Below, one piece after another: positions 1 to 12,200 of a stretch of DNA of 64,000 bases (position 1 is the first letter of the stretch; every line of letters starts with the position of its first letter). Below the pieces are notes generated by a model, which searched no databases, was not told the DNA's origin, and saw nothing but the letters and a program-made list of their open reading frames with translations. The stretch lies in NCBI GenBank assembly GCA_027405735.1, contig JAPEHQ010000005.1:62001-126000 (forward strand), read 5' to 3'. Source of the DNA: Mucor racemosus. Taxonomy: Eukaryota; Mucoromycota; Mucoromycetes; Mucorales; Mucoraceae. The translations under genes and the position numbers were made by a program.

Positions 1-30
1 TTTCTTTTTTCCTCCCCACTGTTTCCTCGG

Positions 31-1445
31 CTCTTTATTTATGTTTAATACTACAACAAAAAAATCAATACTTTTTATAAACTGAAATCAAATAGCAGGT
101 ACAAGTACATGTTTTTCCTATTGTTTATTTGGAAATAGATTGTTAACTGTTAATGTTAGGGCACGTTATAATATCTTCCTGGAGCAAAAAAAGCGTCGAG
201 GACTTAGTCATTTTGTTCGATTATCTACGTTATAATCAATGCTTTTTTGGTCTAAAGGCGATATCTACCTGCAGAAAAACTGGTGTTTATAAAAGTATGT
301 ATACTGTTTACTTGACTTGAATGAATTAATGAATGAATAAGCTCATGTTAATTTATTTAATCTCTAAAAAATATTTGCTTCTATTTAGTGGCCAACAGCC
401 AAGATGAGGAAAACGAGATGTTGTCTTGTATACCACTACTATCTATCGAAGGTGCACCATAATCCTTACTTGTTAATTGATTTTACTAATAAATCAATTT
501 TTATAGGTCAAAAGTAAAAGCGTATTTATTTCACAACGCTTGAAATAATTTAATTATGCTAATTTACTGGATTGGGACAAAGGGGGTAAAAAGGTAGTAA
601 TAGGTTCCAGTGATGGCCATGTTTATGTTTATAATAATATTGGGGAGGTAAAACTAAAACTTAATGTAAATTACCTCTAAAGCAATAATTATAAAGTAAG
701 GTTATATTATTCCTCAAATAAACTATCACACAATATTAACATGTATAAATATTTAAAGTAATAAGCTTGCACCAAGTGGATACAGCATCATAAATTCTTG
801 AAAAAGTTCCCAAGTATTATAAAATTTCTTATTTTTAAGACTTACAAGGCTTATAAGCGGAATATTAATTTAGAAAATTATTTTTGTCCAGATCATCAAT
901 TTTGACATTTTTTAATTTTTTTTTCTGGTTTTGCAAATCTAGAGTTAATTATACTACCAATTATGAAAACAAAAAATATACACATATGCAAAATTTAGCG
1001 CTCTATTTGCTCAATCAAAAATAACAAATATTTTTATTACAGAATATTACATGAAAATCCTTTAACCAAAAAACCGTTTTTGGGGCAAAAGTACAAAGTT
1101 TTATTAATTAACATTAAATATTAAGCTTTTATAAAACGCGTATTAGTTATAGCTACAATTTTCTCTCACAATGTAGTATATTTAAACGTTGATTTTGGTA
1201 TCAAAATTTGATTTTTCTGTTTTTTTATCAAAATCATGAGTGTTGGTAAGGATAGAATGATCCCCAAAAATGTCCGCTACAAAATCTGAATTTTCAGACC
1301 GTACATGGTTAAATGTAAGAAAAGTTAAAAAAAAAGAGCTTTTTTATTTAAAACTTGGGTATACCATAATATAAGAGACTTAGCAATTCAATCTTACTAT
1401 GCTCAATTACGGCGTAGCTCTCACTAAGGGCGAACTATGCTTCCC
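31..1445. repeat. Repeat A, copy 1 (internally deleted)
   Basis: This stretch aligns in direct orientation with 2021-4690. Positions 31-570 match 2021-2580, and 570-1445 match about 3805-4690, so this copy lacks about 1.2 kb present in copy 2. Many substitutions and small indels separate the copies, so the duplication is old. The dynein remnant is continuous across the junction in copy 2, which suggests that copy 1 suffered a deletion rather than copy 2 gaining an insertion (inference). No intact gene is seen. Confidence 0.8.
564..680 (+). pseudogene. Dynein intermediate chain C-terminal remnant (copy 1)
   Basis: A short open stretch reads as the last WD40 blade of cytoplasmic dynein intermediate chain: LDWDKGGKKVVIGSSDGHV, then VYVYNN-IGE. 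The pattern W-(x)n-G-(x)n-VIGSSDG-(x)n-VYVY-(x)n-IGE is the usual end of that propeller. Upstream coding sequence is missing because the repeat carries a deletion ending here, and a stop follows after about 12 more codons. It cannot encode a functional protein. A related remnant lies at 3704-3936. Confidence 0.55.
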
Positions 1446-2020
1446 ATTGGCATAATGATATGCACAGATGGGCAAAATAAAAACTTTTCTGCAGATCAGG
1501 CAGCTCAGACGAGCAGAGCAATGAGATCAAGGTTTTTTAATCAATTTATTAAAGTATATCAATCATAATATAATTTATAACGAAGATCATTTGAATGGTT
1601 TAAAGAAGATGTGCGTTGCTCTGATTTAACAGAATAACAGAATTGAAATGTCAAAAGAGTCTATATAAATAATCTTGCCAGAATATTACACTTTTATTAA
1701 CAATACATCCTTTGGATGTATTTATATACATTAATTATAACTATTACTAGGGTTTTACTATCTAAGAATATGATGTAAGTCAATGATCCACATTGATTTA
1801 CTGTAACACTAATTATAGACTGTGACCTTGGATGTGAGACATAGGATGAGTATTGACATAACAAGAATTGCTTTATTGACGAAATATATCAATTTGAAAT
1901 TTGTGGTTTGAAAGAGTTCTGCCAATGTTCTTCTTTCCGAGATCAAATGGGAACAACGACAACAACCTGTTTGGCAAAAGTATTCATGCTTTTGTAAATT
2001 CCTGTTTGTAACACACAAAA
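1446..2020. other. Spacer between repeat A copies
   Basis: AT-rich spacer between the two repeat A copies. It holds only short, low-complexity open frames; no gene, RNA or regulatory element is recognised. Confidence 0.5.
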
Positions 2021-4690
2021 TCTTTTATTTACGTTTAAAATTACAACAAAAAGACCAATATTTTTTTATAAACTGAAATCAAGAAGCAGGAGGTACAAGT
2101 ACATGTGTTTCCTATTGTTTATTTGGAAATGAATTATTAACTGTTATTGTTAGGGCACGTTATAATATTTTTTCTCGAGCAAAAAAAGCGTCCAAGGCTT
2201 AGTCATTCCGTTCCATCATCATCTACGTTATAATCAATAATGCTTCTTTGGTATAGGGCCGATATCTACCTGGAGAAAGATTGATGATTATAAAAGTACA
2301 GTAGTATGATATGTATAATATCTACTTGATTTGAATGAATGAATAAGCTCTTGTTATTTTATTTAGTTTCTAAAAAGTATTTGTTTCTATTTAGTGGCCA
2401 ACAGCTAAGAGGAAAGCAAGATGTCATCTTGTCTATCACTATCAACTATCAAAGGTACACCATAATTATTACTTCTTAGCTTGTTAATTGATTTTTTAAT
2501 AAATCGATTTTTCATAGGTCAAAAATAAAGGCGTATTCAGTTCAAAACGCTTGAAACAATTCAATTATGCTAATTTACTGTACATTGTTTATTGTCTCTT
2601 GTTCATTCAATTGCTATATTTAATTTTAATATTTTGTTTATACTGATAATCGAGTCGTTCGTCCATTAGAATCAACTCGTCATCCTTAATTAGCGTATCT
2701 ATAATAATAACGGTCTATTATTAGCTCATGGTGTGCAAAGTTGTTATTAAAAGGGGTTGTCTGATCTCAAATTTACCTGATTTAGCTGCTGATTCTAAAC
2801 TAGCATCAAATTAGTTGTGTTGACTCGCAATAAAGTAAGGCGTTTTATCAAGTACGATGTTGGAGTTCAATGTATTTCAGTTAAATTGAACAGATAGACA
2901 TATTATGGTTCATGCAGAGATCTATGAACACAAAAAATGATCCAACAAACTATCGTGCTTCGTCGACCTGTACGAGATTTTTTTGTGGGGATACTTCAGG
3001 TGACTCAAGTGTAATTTAGGCATTTAATTGTCAAACGTATCGAATCAAGATGAAGTTGGTTGATTGATATAACTGATAATAAATGAAATTCCATTTATTG
3101 AATGGGTGAATGTAAATGTATCGTATAAAGCAACACAGCTTACTTGTGATGAATGAAAATACTACTAATTATTCTGATTAACATCAATAGGTTCAAAAAG
3201 CATAGTTATTAAGTGCAATCATTGTTACTGAATTGCATAATTTGATATGCAGAAAAACCTTGAAGTATTCATCCTTTTTTTTTTTTTTGCAATGCTACAA
3301 ATCATCGTTCCATATGATTGAATATTAATGAACTAGAGAAAATACAACTGGTAAAAAACTGATATTCAACAATGTTTATCGAGGTCAAGGTAGATAAAAA
3401 GTGCATTCATTGTGTAGTGGTGGTGGAAATTGCAACATTTTGATGGATAGAAATTACAGGATCAAGATGTTGTTGTGTTTGCCTCAGGATTTTTAAAACG
3501 GTTTAAAAGCATACTTCATCAAACTTACTTAGATGTTAAATACTCATTATATGCTATTAGTACCAGCTTGTTTTTTATTTAATTGCTGTATTATTAAAAA
3601 TCAAGCATTTCATAGTTTATAACAATGACAATGGGGTGTTTCTAATTTTAGTTTGACATTATCATAAGGCGGGCTGATGATACATTTGATACTACTACTA
3701 ATAGATGGAAACAGTCAATTTGATTTATCTTATTTGAATGCAAATACCGAGGAACCATTTGTAAGTAATGCTTAAATTGGTTCTGGTAAAGCAATGAATA
3801 AATTGGCTTGGGACAAAGAGGGTAAAAGGTGGTAATAGGTTCCAGTGATGGCCATGTTTATGTTTATGTTTATATTTATATTTATATTTATAATATTGGA
3901 GAGGCAAGACTAAAACTCAATGTAAATCACCTCTAGCGCATTAATAATTATCAAGTAAGACTATATTATCATCAAATAAACTACCACACAATATTAGCAT
4001 GTGTAAATATTTAAAGTAATAAGCTTGAATCAAGTGAGTACAACATCATAAATCCTTGAAAAAGTTCTCAAGTATTATAAAATCTCTTATTTTTAAGACT
4101 AACAAGGCTTATAAGCGGAATATTAATTTAGAAAATTATTTTTGTCCAGATCATCAATTTTGACATTTTTTAATTTTTTTTTCTGGTTTTGCAAATCTAG
4201 AGTTAATTATAATACCAATTATGAAAACAAAAAATATACACATATGCAAAATTTAGCGCTCTATTTGCTCAATAAAAAATAGCAAACATTTTTATTACAA
4301 AATATTACATGAAAATCCTTTAATCAAAAAATTGTTTTTGGGCCAAAAATGCTAAATTTCATTACTTAACGTTTAATATTAAGCTTTTATAAAATGTGTA
4401 ATAGTCATGGCTACAATTTTCTCTCACAATGTAGTATATTTAAACGTTGGTTTTGGTATTAAAATTTGATTTTTCTGTTTTTTGATCAAAATCATGAGTG
4501 TTGGTAAGGATAAAATGAGTCCCGAAAATGTCCGCTACAAATTCTGAATTTTCAGATTGCAGATAGTTAAATATAAGAAAAGTTGAAAAAAAATATATTT
4601 TTTATTAAAAACTTAGATATATCATAGTATACAAGAGATATAGCCGTTCGATCTCGCCAGGCTCAATCACGGTGTCGCTCTACGGGCTCG
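2021..4690. repeat. Repeat A, copy 2 (longer form)
   Basis: Second, fuller copy of the block at 31-1445. It keeps a central 1.2 kb (about 2581-3805) missing from copy 1 and contains a dynein intermediate chain remnant on the plus strand. Splice-like sites such as an acceptor ending in ctatttag near 2395 suggest a decayed intron-containing gene rather than a transposon. The rest of the 1.2 kb is too degraded to assign. Confidence 0.75.
3704..3936 (+). pseudogene. Dynein intermediate chain C-terminal remnant (copy 2)
   Basis: The plus strand reads DGNSQFDLSYLNANTEEP, a stop codon, then GSGKAMNKLAWDKEGK, a one-base frameshift, and IGSSDGHVYVY followed by NIGE in the shifted frame. The order (DG...DL-x-x-LN-x-(N/D)TE-x-P, G-x-x-x-(A)-x-N-(K/R)-x-x-W, IG-S-(D/E)-G, IYD/NIGE) matches the last two WD40 blades of cytoplasmic dynein intermediate chain. 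An acceptor-like ctaatag sits directly upstream. The VYVY segment is expanded by a run of six-base tttatg/tttata units not seen in copy 1. At least one nonsense and one frameshift lesion make it a pseudogene. Confidence 0.65.
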
Positions 4691-6352
4691 TTTTTGCAAT
4701 TTTTTAACGAATCTATGATATGACAGACCGTTTTTTTAGTAGAAAAATTTATGTTTCTATTATAGTAACAGATATTGCCTATTTTACTTAGTTTATAGTT
4801 CAGGCGCTGTAATGCTGCCTTTACATCGGCTGAAATGTGCAATTTAGCAGGGTTTTAAATGCGCTAAACAATGTAAAGTCTTGAAAATCCTTTTCTACGT
4901 GTGTTGTTCCTCTCTTTTGTTTTCATATTCCAAGGATATATTCATCGTTTGATAAGGCATATCAGACTATCAAGCTGGTATTCTTTTCTTGTATCTGAAT
5001 ACACATTCTAACATAAGGGACTAATGTTTTTAGTATAGGTAGCAGTCGTTATATATATTAGAGACCGATATTTTTATTTAGCCGCATTTTAGGATCAAAT
5101 ATTATTATTTACTACTGTATTGTTGGACGTATTTCTTGATTACCAGATCAAACCGAAGGCAATGATATTTATATCTACTCAGTAAAAAGTTAGAACTGGC
5201 TACAAACCCACGAAATGTTCCAGAAAAATGATAAAATTTCAAATGATATAGAAACACAAAAAAGAATAATCTAATGCTTTGTCTAATAACCATAGTTTTA
5301 GTCGTAGCTATACTTGAAAACAAATCTTTTTGCAGCTAATAATCGTAAACTAAAATAGTAAGTTTAAAGAAGGTTAATTTGTTTAAATTTTATGTGTGAT
5401 AAAGTAACATTTATCACCTTATTAGATTTGGCTTGCATATAAATTTAAGCAGCATGTGTTATTTAATTTTATGCTCGAGAAAAAACAGTTGTTGCTGTAA
5501 ACATTATAGCTATAAACATATTAACAAATGATAATAATCGTAAATATATTGGTTGTTGCATGTATTGTTCTACTACATCAACAACGTATTGAATTGTATT
5601 ATTGTCTATAATATATATTAATAAAAGTAAATGCAATTTAAAAACTCATTCCAGTAAAAAAATGCAATGGAATTTTAAGAACGGCACGATGCTCATGTAC
5701 AAACCAATTTGTGCCCATACGATCAGCTCATTATGCTCATGGTCAGATTTATTATTATGCGCAAATAGAGATAATGCTATACTTATGAGCAATTCTACTA
5801 TTATACACACATGGGATTAATGTCATGCACATGGACAGAATTTATAATTCTGCACATACATGCTTAGCTTTGTGCTCGTGTGCAGTTTCTTTTGTTGTGC
5901 CCATATGCATCTTGTTATCTTTTTAGCCATATGCAGTGGGCACAACGAAATCATCTTGTGCAGCACAGGTCGGCCGTAGCGATATATCCAATCAAGTCTA
6001 GATGACACACTAGTTCCACATTCCTCAATACGTACAACATAAACTGAGCTATATAACATAATACACAGCAATGTAGAACTTATCATATCAATCTGTGTCG
6101 TAATCTTAACCAAGGAATGTGCACAAACTTGTGGACGCAACAATCTAGCTTTAACTTTGTCGTATATTTTTAGGTTTGATAAATAATACTTAAAAAAGAA
6201 TACAATTAAAAGAAAATGAGTAATAAAGCAGTTCTTTAACTTTATAATAAAAACAAGATATCGTTTATTTAGATATAAAAGTATGGCCTTTTACTGTATA
6301 TTGATTTGATATTGAGATCCTGAGATGTAATTTAAGGGATTATTGAACCATT
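4691..6352. other. Gene-free AT-rich stretch
   Basis: No recognisable gene. Open frames near 5100-5320, 5600-5820 and 5820-6140 are low-complexity or match nothing I know. Around 5680-5960 there are repeated CATATG/CATGGG-like words without clear periodicity. Confidence 0.4.
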
Positions 6353-6500
6353 CACTATAAAGAAAAAATCTCTTAATTCTCTTAATTGTGCCATATTTAG
6401 GAAAATAAGAAAATTTCCACTGCTTATTTTTTTTTAAATTTTGTCTTATTTTCCTTAATGTGGCATAATTAAGAGAATTAAGGGATTTTTCTTCATAGTG
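6353..6500. mobile_element. MITE-like inverted-repeat element
   Basis: Two arms of about 57 bp (6353-6410 and 6444-6500) are imperfect reverse complements, each starting CACTAT and sharing TTAATTCTCTTAATT and AGGAAAATAAGA. They are separated by a T-rich spacer of about 33 bp. The 148-bp size, long terminal inverted repeats and absence of coding capacity fit a miniature inverted-repeat transposable element. No clear target-site duplication was found, so the superfamily is undetermined. RNA from either strand would fold into a long hairpin. Confidence 0.7.
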
Positions 6501-7058
6501 GGCCATTCATCAAACTATTGAAATGTAATGCTTGTGCTTATTGGGTACATTCTAAGCTTTATGTTCTTTAGACTACGATAAATAAAATTCGATGAATGTT
6601 ACAATCAATCATTTGATATGCATGCAATTTCATTACTTTGACTGGAAAGTAGGTGGAGACCCGGCCTAGGACTTGCGCTTAAGAGTGCTCCGATGTTGAT
6701 AAACAAACTTCATAAGAAAAGGATGCCATTGGCTATACTTTAGTTTTATTGCCTCCTAATTACGCAGCCCTGTTCTATTTGCTGTATTTGACATTTGCAT
6801 TTGAAACATTTTGACATTTATAGATTGATCTGTAAAGCTATAGCTCTAGTTATGAACTCGCACTAGAACTTCCCTTAGAAGTGTCTCGAAAACAGAAGAA
6901 CCGTGAATACATTGTATAATAGTATATGCTGGTATCTCACTCGCCTTTACTGCTGCAGCATCTAATATCAACTACCTCTTCCTCAGTTTACTCTTTAATA
7001 GGGGTTCTATTCCCAAATTTTTTGATTGTTTTAGTTTCGTATATTCTCAAATGACATG
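6501..7058. other. Gene-free stretch before TnpB-like remnant
   Basis: AT-rich sequence with a more GC-rich patch near 6640-6720 that may be the eroded upstream part of the element remnant at 7059. No frame can be assigned with confidence. Confidence 0.3.
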
Positions 7059-7371
7059 GTTCCCGACAAGATTAATGACCACAAGAAGTTGGTGCAGCCA
7101 AGTTCCTTGGTCAGTCTTGTTGGCAATTGGGAAGGTAGTTCAAGATATGTCAAAGGATCATACACGTCAATTGTCAAAGCCTTATTAGAGCCAACTGTCA
7201 ACGTCCAAAAATAATAGCTTAATAATCGTGGATGAATACTGTTCCACAATTACTTGCAATTCTTGCTCCCAGCAAACTCGGGAACAACTTGTTCGTCATG
7301 ATAGTAAGATTAAGCAAATTCACAGTGCCGTGGTTTGCATCAATCCAATGTGCCCTTTATGTGAAATATGA
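7059..7371 (+). pseudogene. Decayed TnpB/Fanzor-like nuclease C-terminus
   Basis: One frame reads SSLVSLVGNWEGSSR then KGSYTSIVKALLE before a stop near 7210. From about 7222 a shifted frame reads IIVDEYCSTITCNSC, then HSAVVCINPMCPLC, and stops at 7369. Order and spacing (V-D-E-(Y/F)-x-(T/S)-x-x-x-C-x2-C, then C-x4-C after about 25 residues) resemble the RuvC/zinc-ribbon C-terminus of OrfB/TnpB proteins and their eukaryotic Fanzor relatives, known from fungi. The patch is GC-richer and less repetitive than its flanks. A frame change, the missing N-terminal half and the stop after the last cysteine mark it as dead. Assignment rests on motif pattern only; another zinc-ribbon transposon protein is possible. 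Confidence 0.42.
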
Positions 7372-9217
7372 AACTCCACTAACAGTTTCGATTTGACGAA
7401 AATTTATATTCATGATTAAATTATAGAAATACTTAAGTAATTCCTATCTTTTGCATTCATGATACAGGCTCTAATTGGTTGCGTATATATAGATATCAAC
7501 TATACTAAATACAATCAAACGTTTTCTTAAAAATAAGTACAAACAAAACTGCATATTGAAAGACATTGTCAAGGATTGATGAAATAATGTGTCATAATGG
7601 GCTTTTAAAAAACTATAATTTGATACATGATTCACTAGTAATAAGCTATAGATTTTTCTGTCGAATGGAAATGTTGGAATGTTTTTTTTTCTTGTTACGT
7701 ATCTTACTTGTGGCATTTTAATAAACCACAAATGGTAAGACAGTGAAAAAAAGATATTAGTATGTTTTGAATGCGGTTACTATGTTTGCAATCTATCAGA
7801 TCGGTTACTAAATATCCATTTTAAAATGTTTTCAGTATTATATATTTTCTTTTGCGCGGAAAGATCCACATCAATATAGGTTAGGAATCAATCCAAAACT
7901 GTTTTTGATAATAAGAAGACTTTCCTGTACAAACAAAAAAAGAGATTCTTAAAATGGCTTTTTTTTTTTTTGTAATTGGGGATCATGATGATCAGAAAAA
8001 GGTTTGCTGTAAAAGTGAAGTTTATTTTTGGAAAAACAACGAGAAAAAGGCGGGGGGCTTAATCATAGTGATGGCATCTAAAAAAGACAACTGGACAACT
8101 TCTTCCAACTAATTTACTTGAAAAACCTCCAAGTGTGCATTGAAAGAAGTATCTTATATTATATCAATGCATCTATATATATTAATATTTCAGCGCTATT
8201 TTGACGTTTTAAGAAATTTGCATATCATGTAAATGAAATTTAAAGTATGGAAATAATGAACATTGGAAAATTCTTTTAAAAATAGGAAATAATGTTTTAG
8301 ATCTACTAATTTGTACAATCATAAACCCCCATTTATAATTGGGATCCTGAATTTTTTACCAGCTGATATTATTAGATAATCCTTAATCGTTTATTAAAGC
8401 AAGCGTATTCAAAGTGACACAATCAAGTAAATCAATGGTAAAAATAGTCAACAATTGGTTGATCCTTATAATGCTAAAGAGAGCAAGATTATTTCAGGCT
8501 TGAAGCCGAAATTCCGGGCTAATTTGTTGCACAAAATTAAAGGGTTGGTCCGGCAATCATTGGATTCAGTTTTTGGGGGTTTATATTATTAGTTGATTTC
8601 GTTTCAGCTCATCGATATTCTCGAATTTAGTGATAAAATCTTGGAATGAAACATATATATATGTATATATATGGATTAAAATGAATTCCAAGCGAAATAA
8701 TTCGTTGCCATGACAACATGGTTTATAGAAAAGTGTTGAAGATCCATTGTCTAGCGCGATAAAATATCTTAGACTCTGAAACATCAATAAGTATCTTCTT
8801 TTTGACCTTTGATCAAATGTACTTAACTCTACAGCACCTGAAGCGTTTCTATTTTCTATAAAAAATGATACTATATATATATACATAGTAAACTAAAAAT
8901 CATGCATTTAATATGCATGTTTTATCTATTCAAATGAATTGAGTAAATTAAACCATATTCAACTCAGCAAGACAAGTGTATATAGGCCGCATTGCTTAAG
9001 GAAAAATAGAAATGTAAAAAAAGAAAAAAAAAGCAAAAAAAATCAGCCCATAAACCTTGCTTCCGATGTGTATTCGAAACCTCTAAAAAAATTAATTGAA
9101 AAATAAGAAAAAGGATGTTCGATTTCGTTTCTTCCTTCCTTTTATTCCTTTTGTTTAACCCCTCATTTTATCTTTTTATTATTTAAGCTTTTTTTATTAT
9201 ATTATTCTTCATTCAAT
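7372..9217. other. Gene-free stretch upstream of the SREBP gene
   Basis: Mostly AT-rich DNA with no recognised gene. At 8431-8592 the plus strand has 53 open codons with a protein-like composition (for example SGLKPKFRANLLHKIKG) but no start codon and a stop directly upstream; it may be an eroded exon of unknown origin. The last 200 bp (A-rich near 9010-9040, then a pyrimidine-rich tract) is the likely promoter and leader of the gene at 9218. Confidence 0.4.
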
Positions 9218-12200
9218 ATGGAAGCATTTAGTAGTCTTCCAGCAGCAACACAACATAAGCTATCTACATCTAACAACGATGAAGATGCATCTTATTTGTC
9301 ATTATCTCAATTTGATGTTGAATTGCAACAACAGGCTCAATTAGCTATGCAACAAGAAATTGAAGCATGGCAAGATTTTGAAAACTATTTGCCACCTGTC
9401 AATAATCATGTAAATTTTAATCAAACTACATTTGTTCAACAATATAATCATCATACTCATCAAACCCAGCCTGTTATTGATCAACAGTTAGTTGGTTTAA
9501 ATGCTGCCAACAAAAACAATAATAACAATAACAATAACAATAATAATCTAAATTTACCCTCCTCACCTCAAACTGTTAGTAGTGGTGCAAGTAGCCACTG
9601 GACAACACCTCCTGTAACAGCAACAGACATCAAACTTGAATATGCTAGTCCAGAGCATATCGCATTTACTTCACCTTCAAGTGAAGCAATGCAGTCTATC
9701 ATATCACCGTTCGGTAGTCCTGAACAACACACTTTATATCAACATTCTCCAATATCTACCTATACTAACACACCATTGGAAACTCCTTTGCATTCACCGA
9801 AGCATGACATTTTTGCTAATTCAATGACTTTTAGAATACAACAACAAAATTCTTCTTCTTCTTCTTCTTCACCTTCTTCTTCAATTGAAGGTAAACTATT
9901 TCTATAATTAGTGAGGCATCTCAACAAAATTATTTATTCATGTTTATAAACTTTATAGATAAACAGAAATCACCTAGCATTGATTTGAGTTCAAATGCTG
10001 CTTCTGTTGTTACTACTACTTCTATATTAAACAATAATGCAATGCCTGCTCCTACTGTTAGTGCTTCCAATATTACTCAACCACCTATGCCTCAACAGAA
10101 AAAGACTGCGCATAATGCAATTGAACGTCGCTATCGAAACAATATCAATGATCGTATCGCGGAATTGAAAAATGCCGTTCCTGCCCTACTCTATGCTAAA
10201 GTAAAAGATTCTCGCACTGGTAACAAGAGATCTCATCGTGCTACTAATAATGACGAAGACGATGATGGTGAAGATGGTGAAGAATACCTTGACGGTGTTG
10301 CTGTAGCTACTAAACTGAATAAAGCTACAATTTTACGTAAAGCCACAGAATACATTTTGCATTTAAAACGTACAAGTGAAGACATGCATCAAGAAAACGC
10401 TACTTTACAACATTTACTTGGTCAGTTACCGGGTGGACATGAAGTATTAAGTCGTTATCGTATGCAAAAAATGCAACGTGAGCAAGAAATTCAAAGACAA
10501 ATATTACAAGAACGTGCCATGCAAAAGCATCAACAACAACAACAACGTAAAGCAAACAGTAGAAAGAGATCTCGCCATCCTGAAACACCTGATAATGAGG
10601 ACGAACATTACTCTTCTTCTAATTCTGTCGATCCATTGACTCCTCCTATTGCTAATCCAGCAAAAAAGAGATTTCATCAACGTCAACAGCTTCATGATAT
10701 GATGAACCATCATCAACATAACAATGGTAATTCTGTCACTAATCGTGTCTTTATGGCCATCTTTATGGCTATTAGCTTCTTCTCTGCCTCTCCACTTTCT
10801 GCAGGTCCTACATCCAAAGAGCAATTTGAGAATCACAATCATATTTCTCGTACAGCTGATAGTATTCTCTCTTCCAATTCAAGCTCCAGTAACTCTTTTC
10901 TCACTACACTTTTCCCACTTCAGGATGGATGGTAAGCCTTTTTTTTTCTTTCTTATGTACATATATATGTGTATATATATAATTAATTTTGATGTCTCTC
11001 TCATTAGGTCCGCTTTGAGGTTTACTCTATTCGCTATCTGTATTGTTCAATTGTTTTTCCCTGTCTTGAGGTTCTGGCTTTCTTATGGTTTCAAAATTAA
11101 GAAAGTAAACAAAAAGTCTCGAACTGCATCTACTGAAAATAAGTCTTCTTTGAATGGTAATATTGCTTCTCATGTCACTTCATTAACTCCTGGCGATCAA
11201 AAATGTATGCAAATTTATAACATTTTGGTTAAATCTTTGGAAAATGATAGCATTAGCAAGTCTCAAAAGCAATCTGTCCTTCCTCAAAAGCATAAAAGTA
11301 CCTTTGGTTTCTATGTTTTTCTTGGTAAAGAAATCGCTCGTTTTGTTAGTCGCCATTGGCTTGGCTATGAAATCTTGTATGATGACAGAGATTTAACCCC
11401 TCAAGAACAATGGGTCCAAGCCTGCAAATGGATCAAACTGAATGAAATTGAATGTCTTGGTGGTAATCCTGATGTTACTCGCTCTTCAATGCTTTATTCT
11501 TGTTTCCATATGCTTAATCTCATTGAACTCATGGAAGATGATGATAATGAATATGTCGAACAATCCCGCTCTCGAGTTTACGCTACTACTGCTTTGCAAA
11601 TGGCACTTGTTATTCCTCATCATGGTCTCGCTGAAATGCTTTCTAGATACTTTTGGCGCTTGTCCATGTATGAATCTGGTCTTGAAGATGACCCTTTAAT
11701 GCGTGCTCTTATTTTTGATTGCCATGAAGATGATGGTGAAGATCGAATGGAAGTTATGCTTGCTTCTCGTGCTTGGAATGAAACATTAGAAGTTATGAAT
11801 CAACAAATTGAACATTTTGGTAAAGCCGAAGCTCGTGGTCTTTCTCTTTCTATGACAGCTCCTGTTCTTGTACCCGTTGGTATCTTATCTACTCTTCATT
11901 TACTTGATAATTTACAAACACAATTTGGTCGTTTAATCATCTCTGTTACAGCCAAACCTCTCACAGCGGCTATGGTTGCTGAGGAGAGTGAACGTGAAAC
12001 TGCATTTGCTCAATTAATGGACATCACCGATCCTGCCATGGAAAATGAGAATCGTTTTGGTGATTACCATCGTTTGGCTCATTGGCTAGCTGCAATTGGT
12101 GCTACTGTTGACGCTCTCTGGAAGAGTGATACCAAGACTGCTGAGAAATTACTCAAGACTTTGGTTGAAAAGGTGCCTCGTTCTCTTGTGTCTCGAGAAA

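Noticed and set aside
10724..10935. Separate gene starting inside SREBP exon 2
   Set aside because: The alternative frame joins the SREBP C-terminal domain only by skipping a proper GT-AG intron; splicing at 10932-11007 links the bHLH and C-terminal parts in phase.
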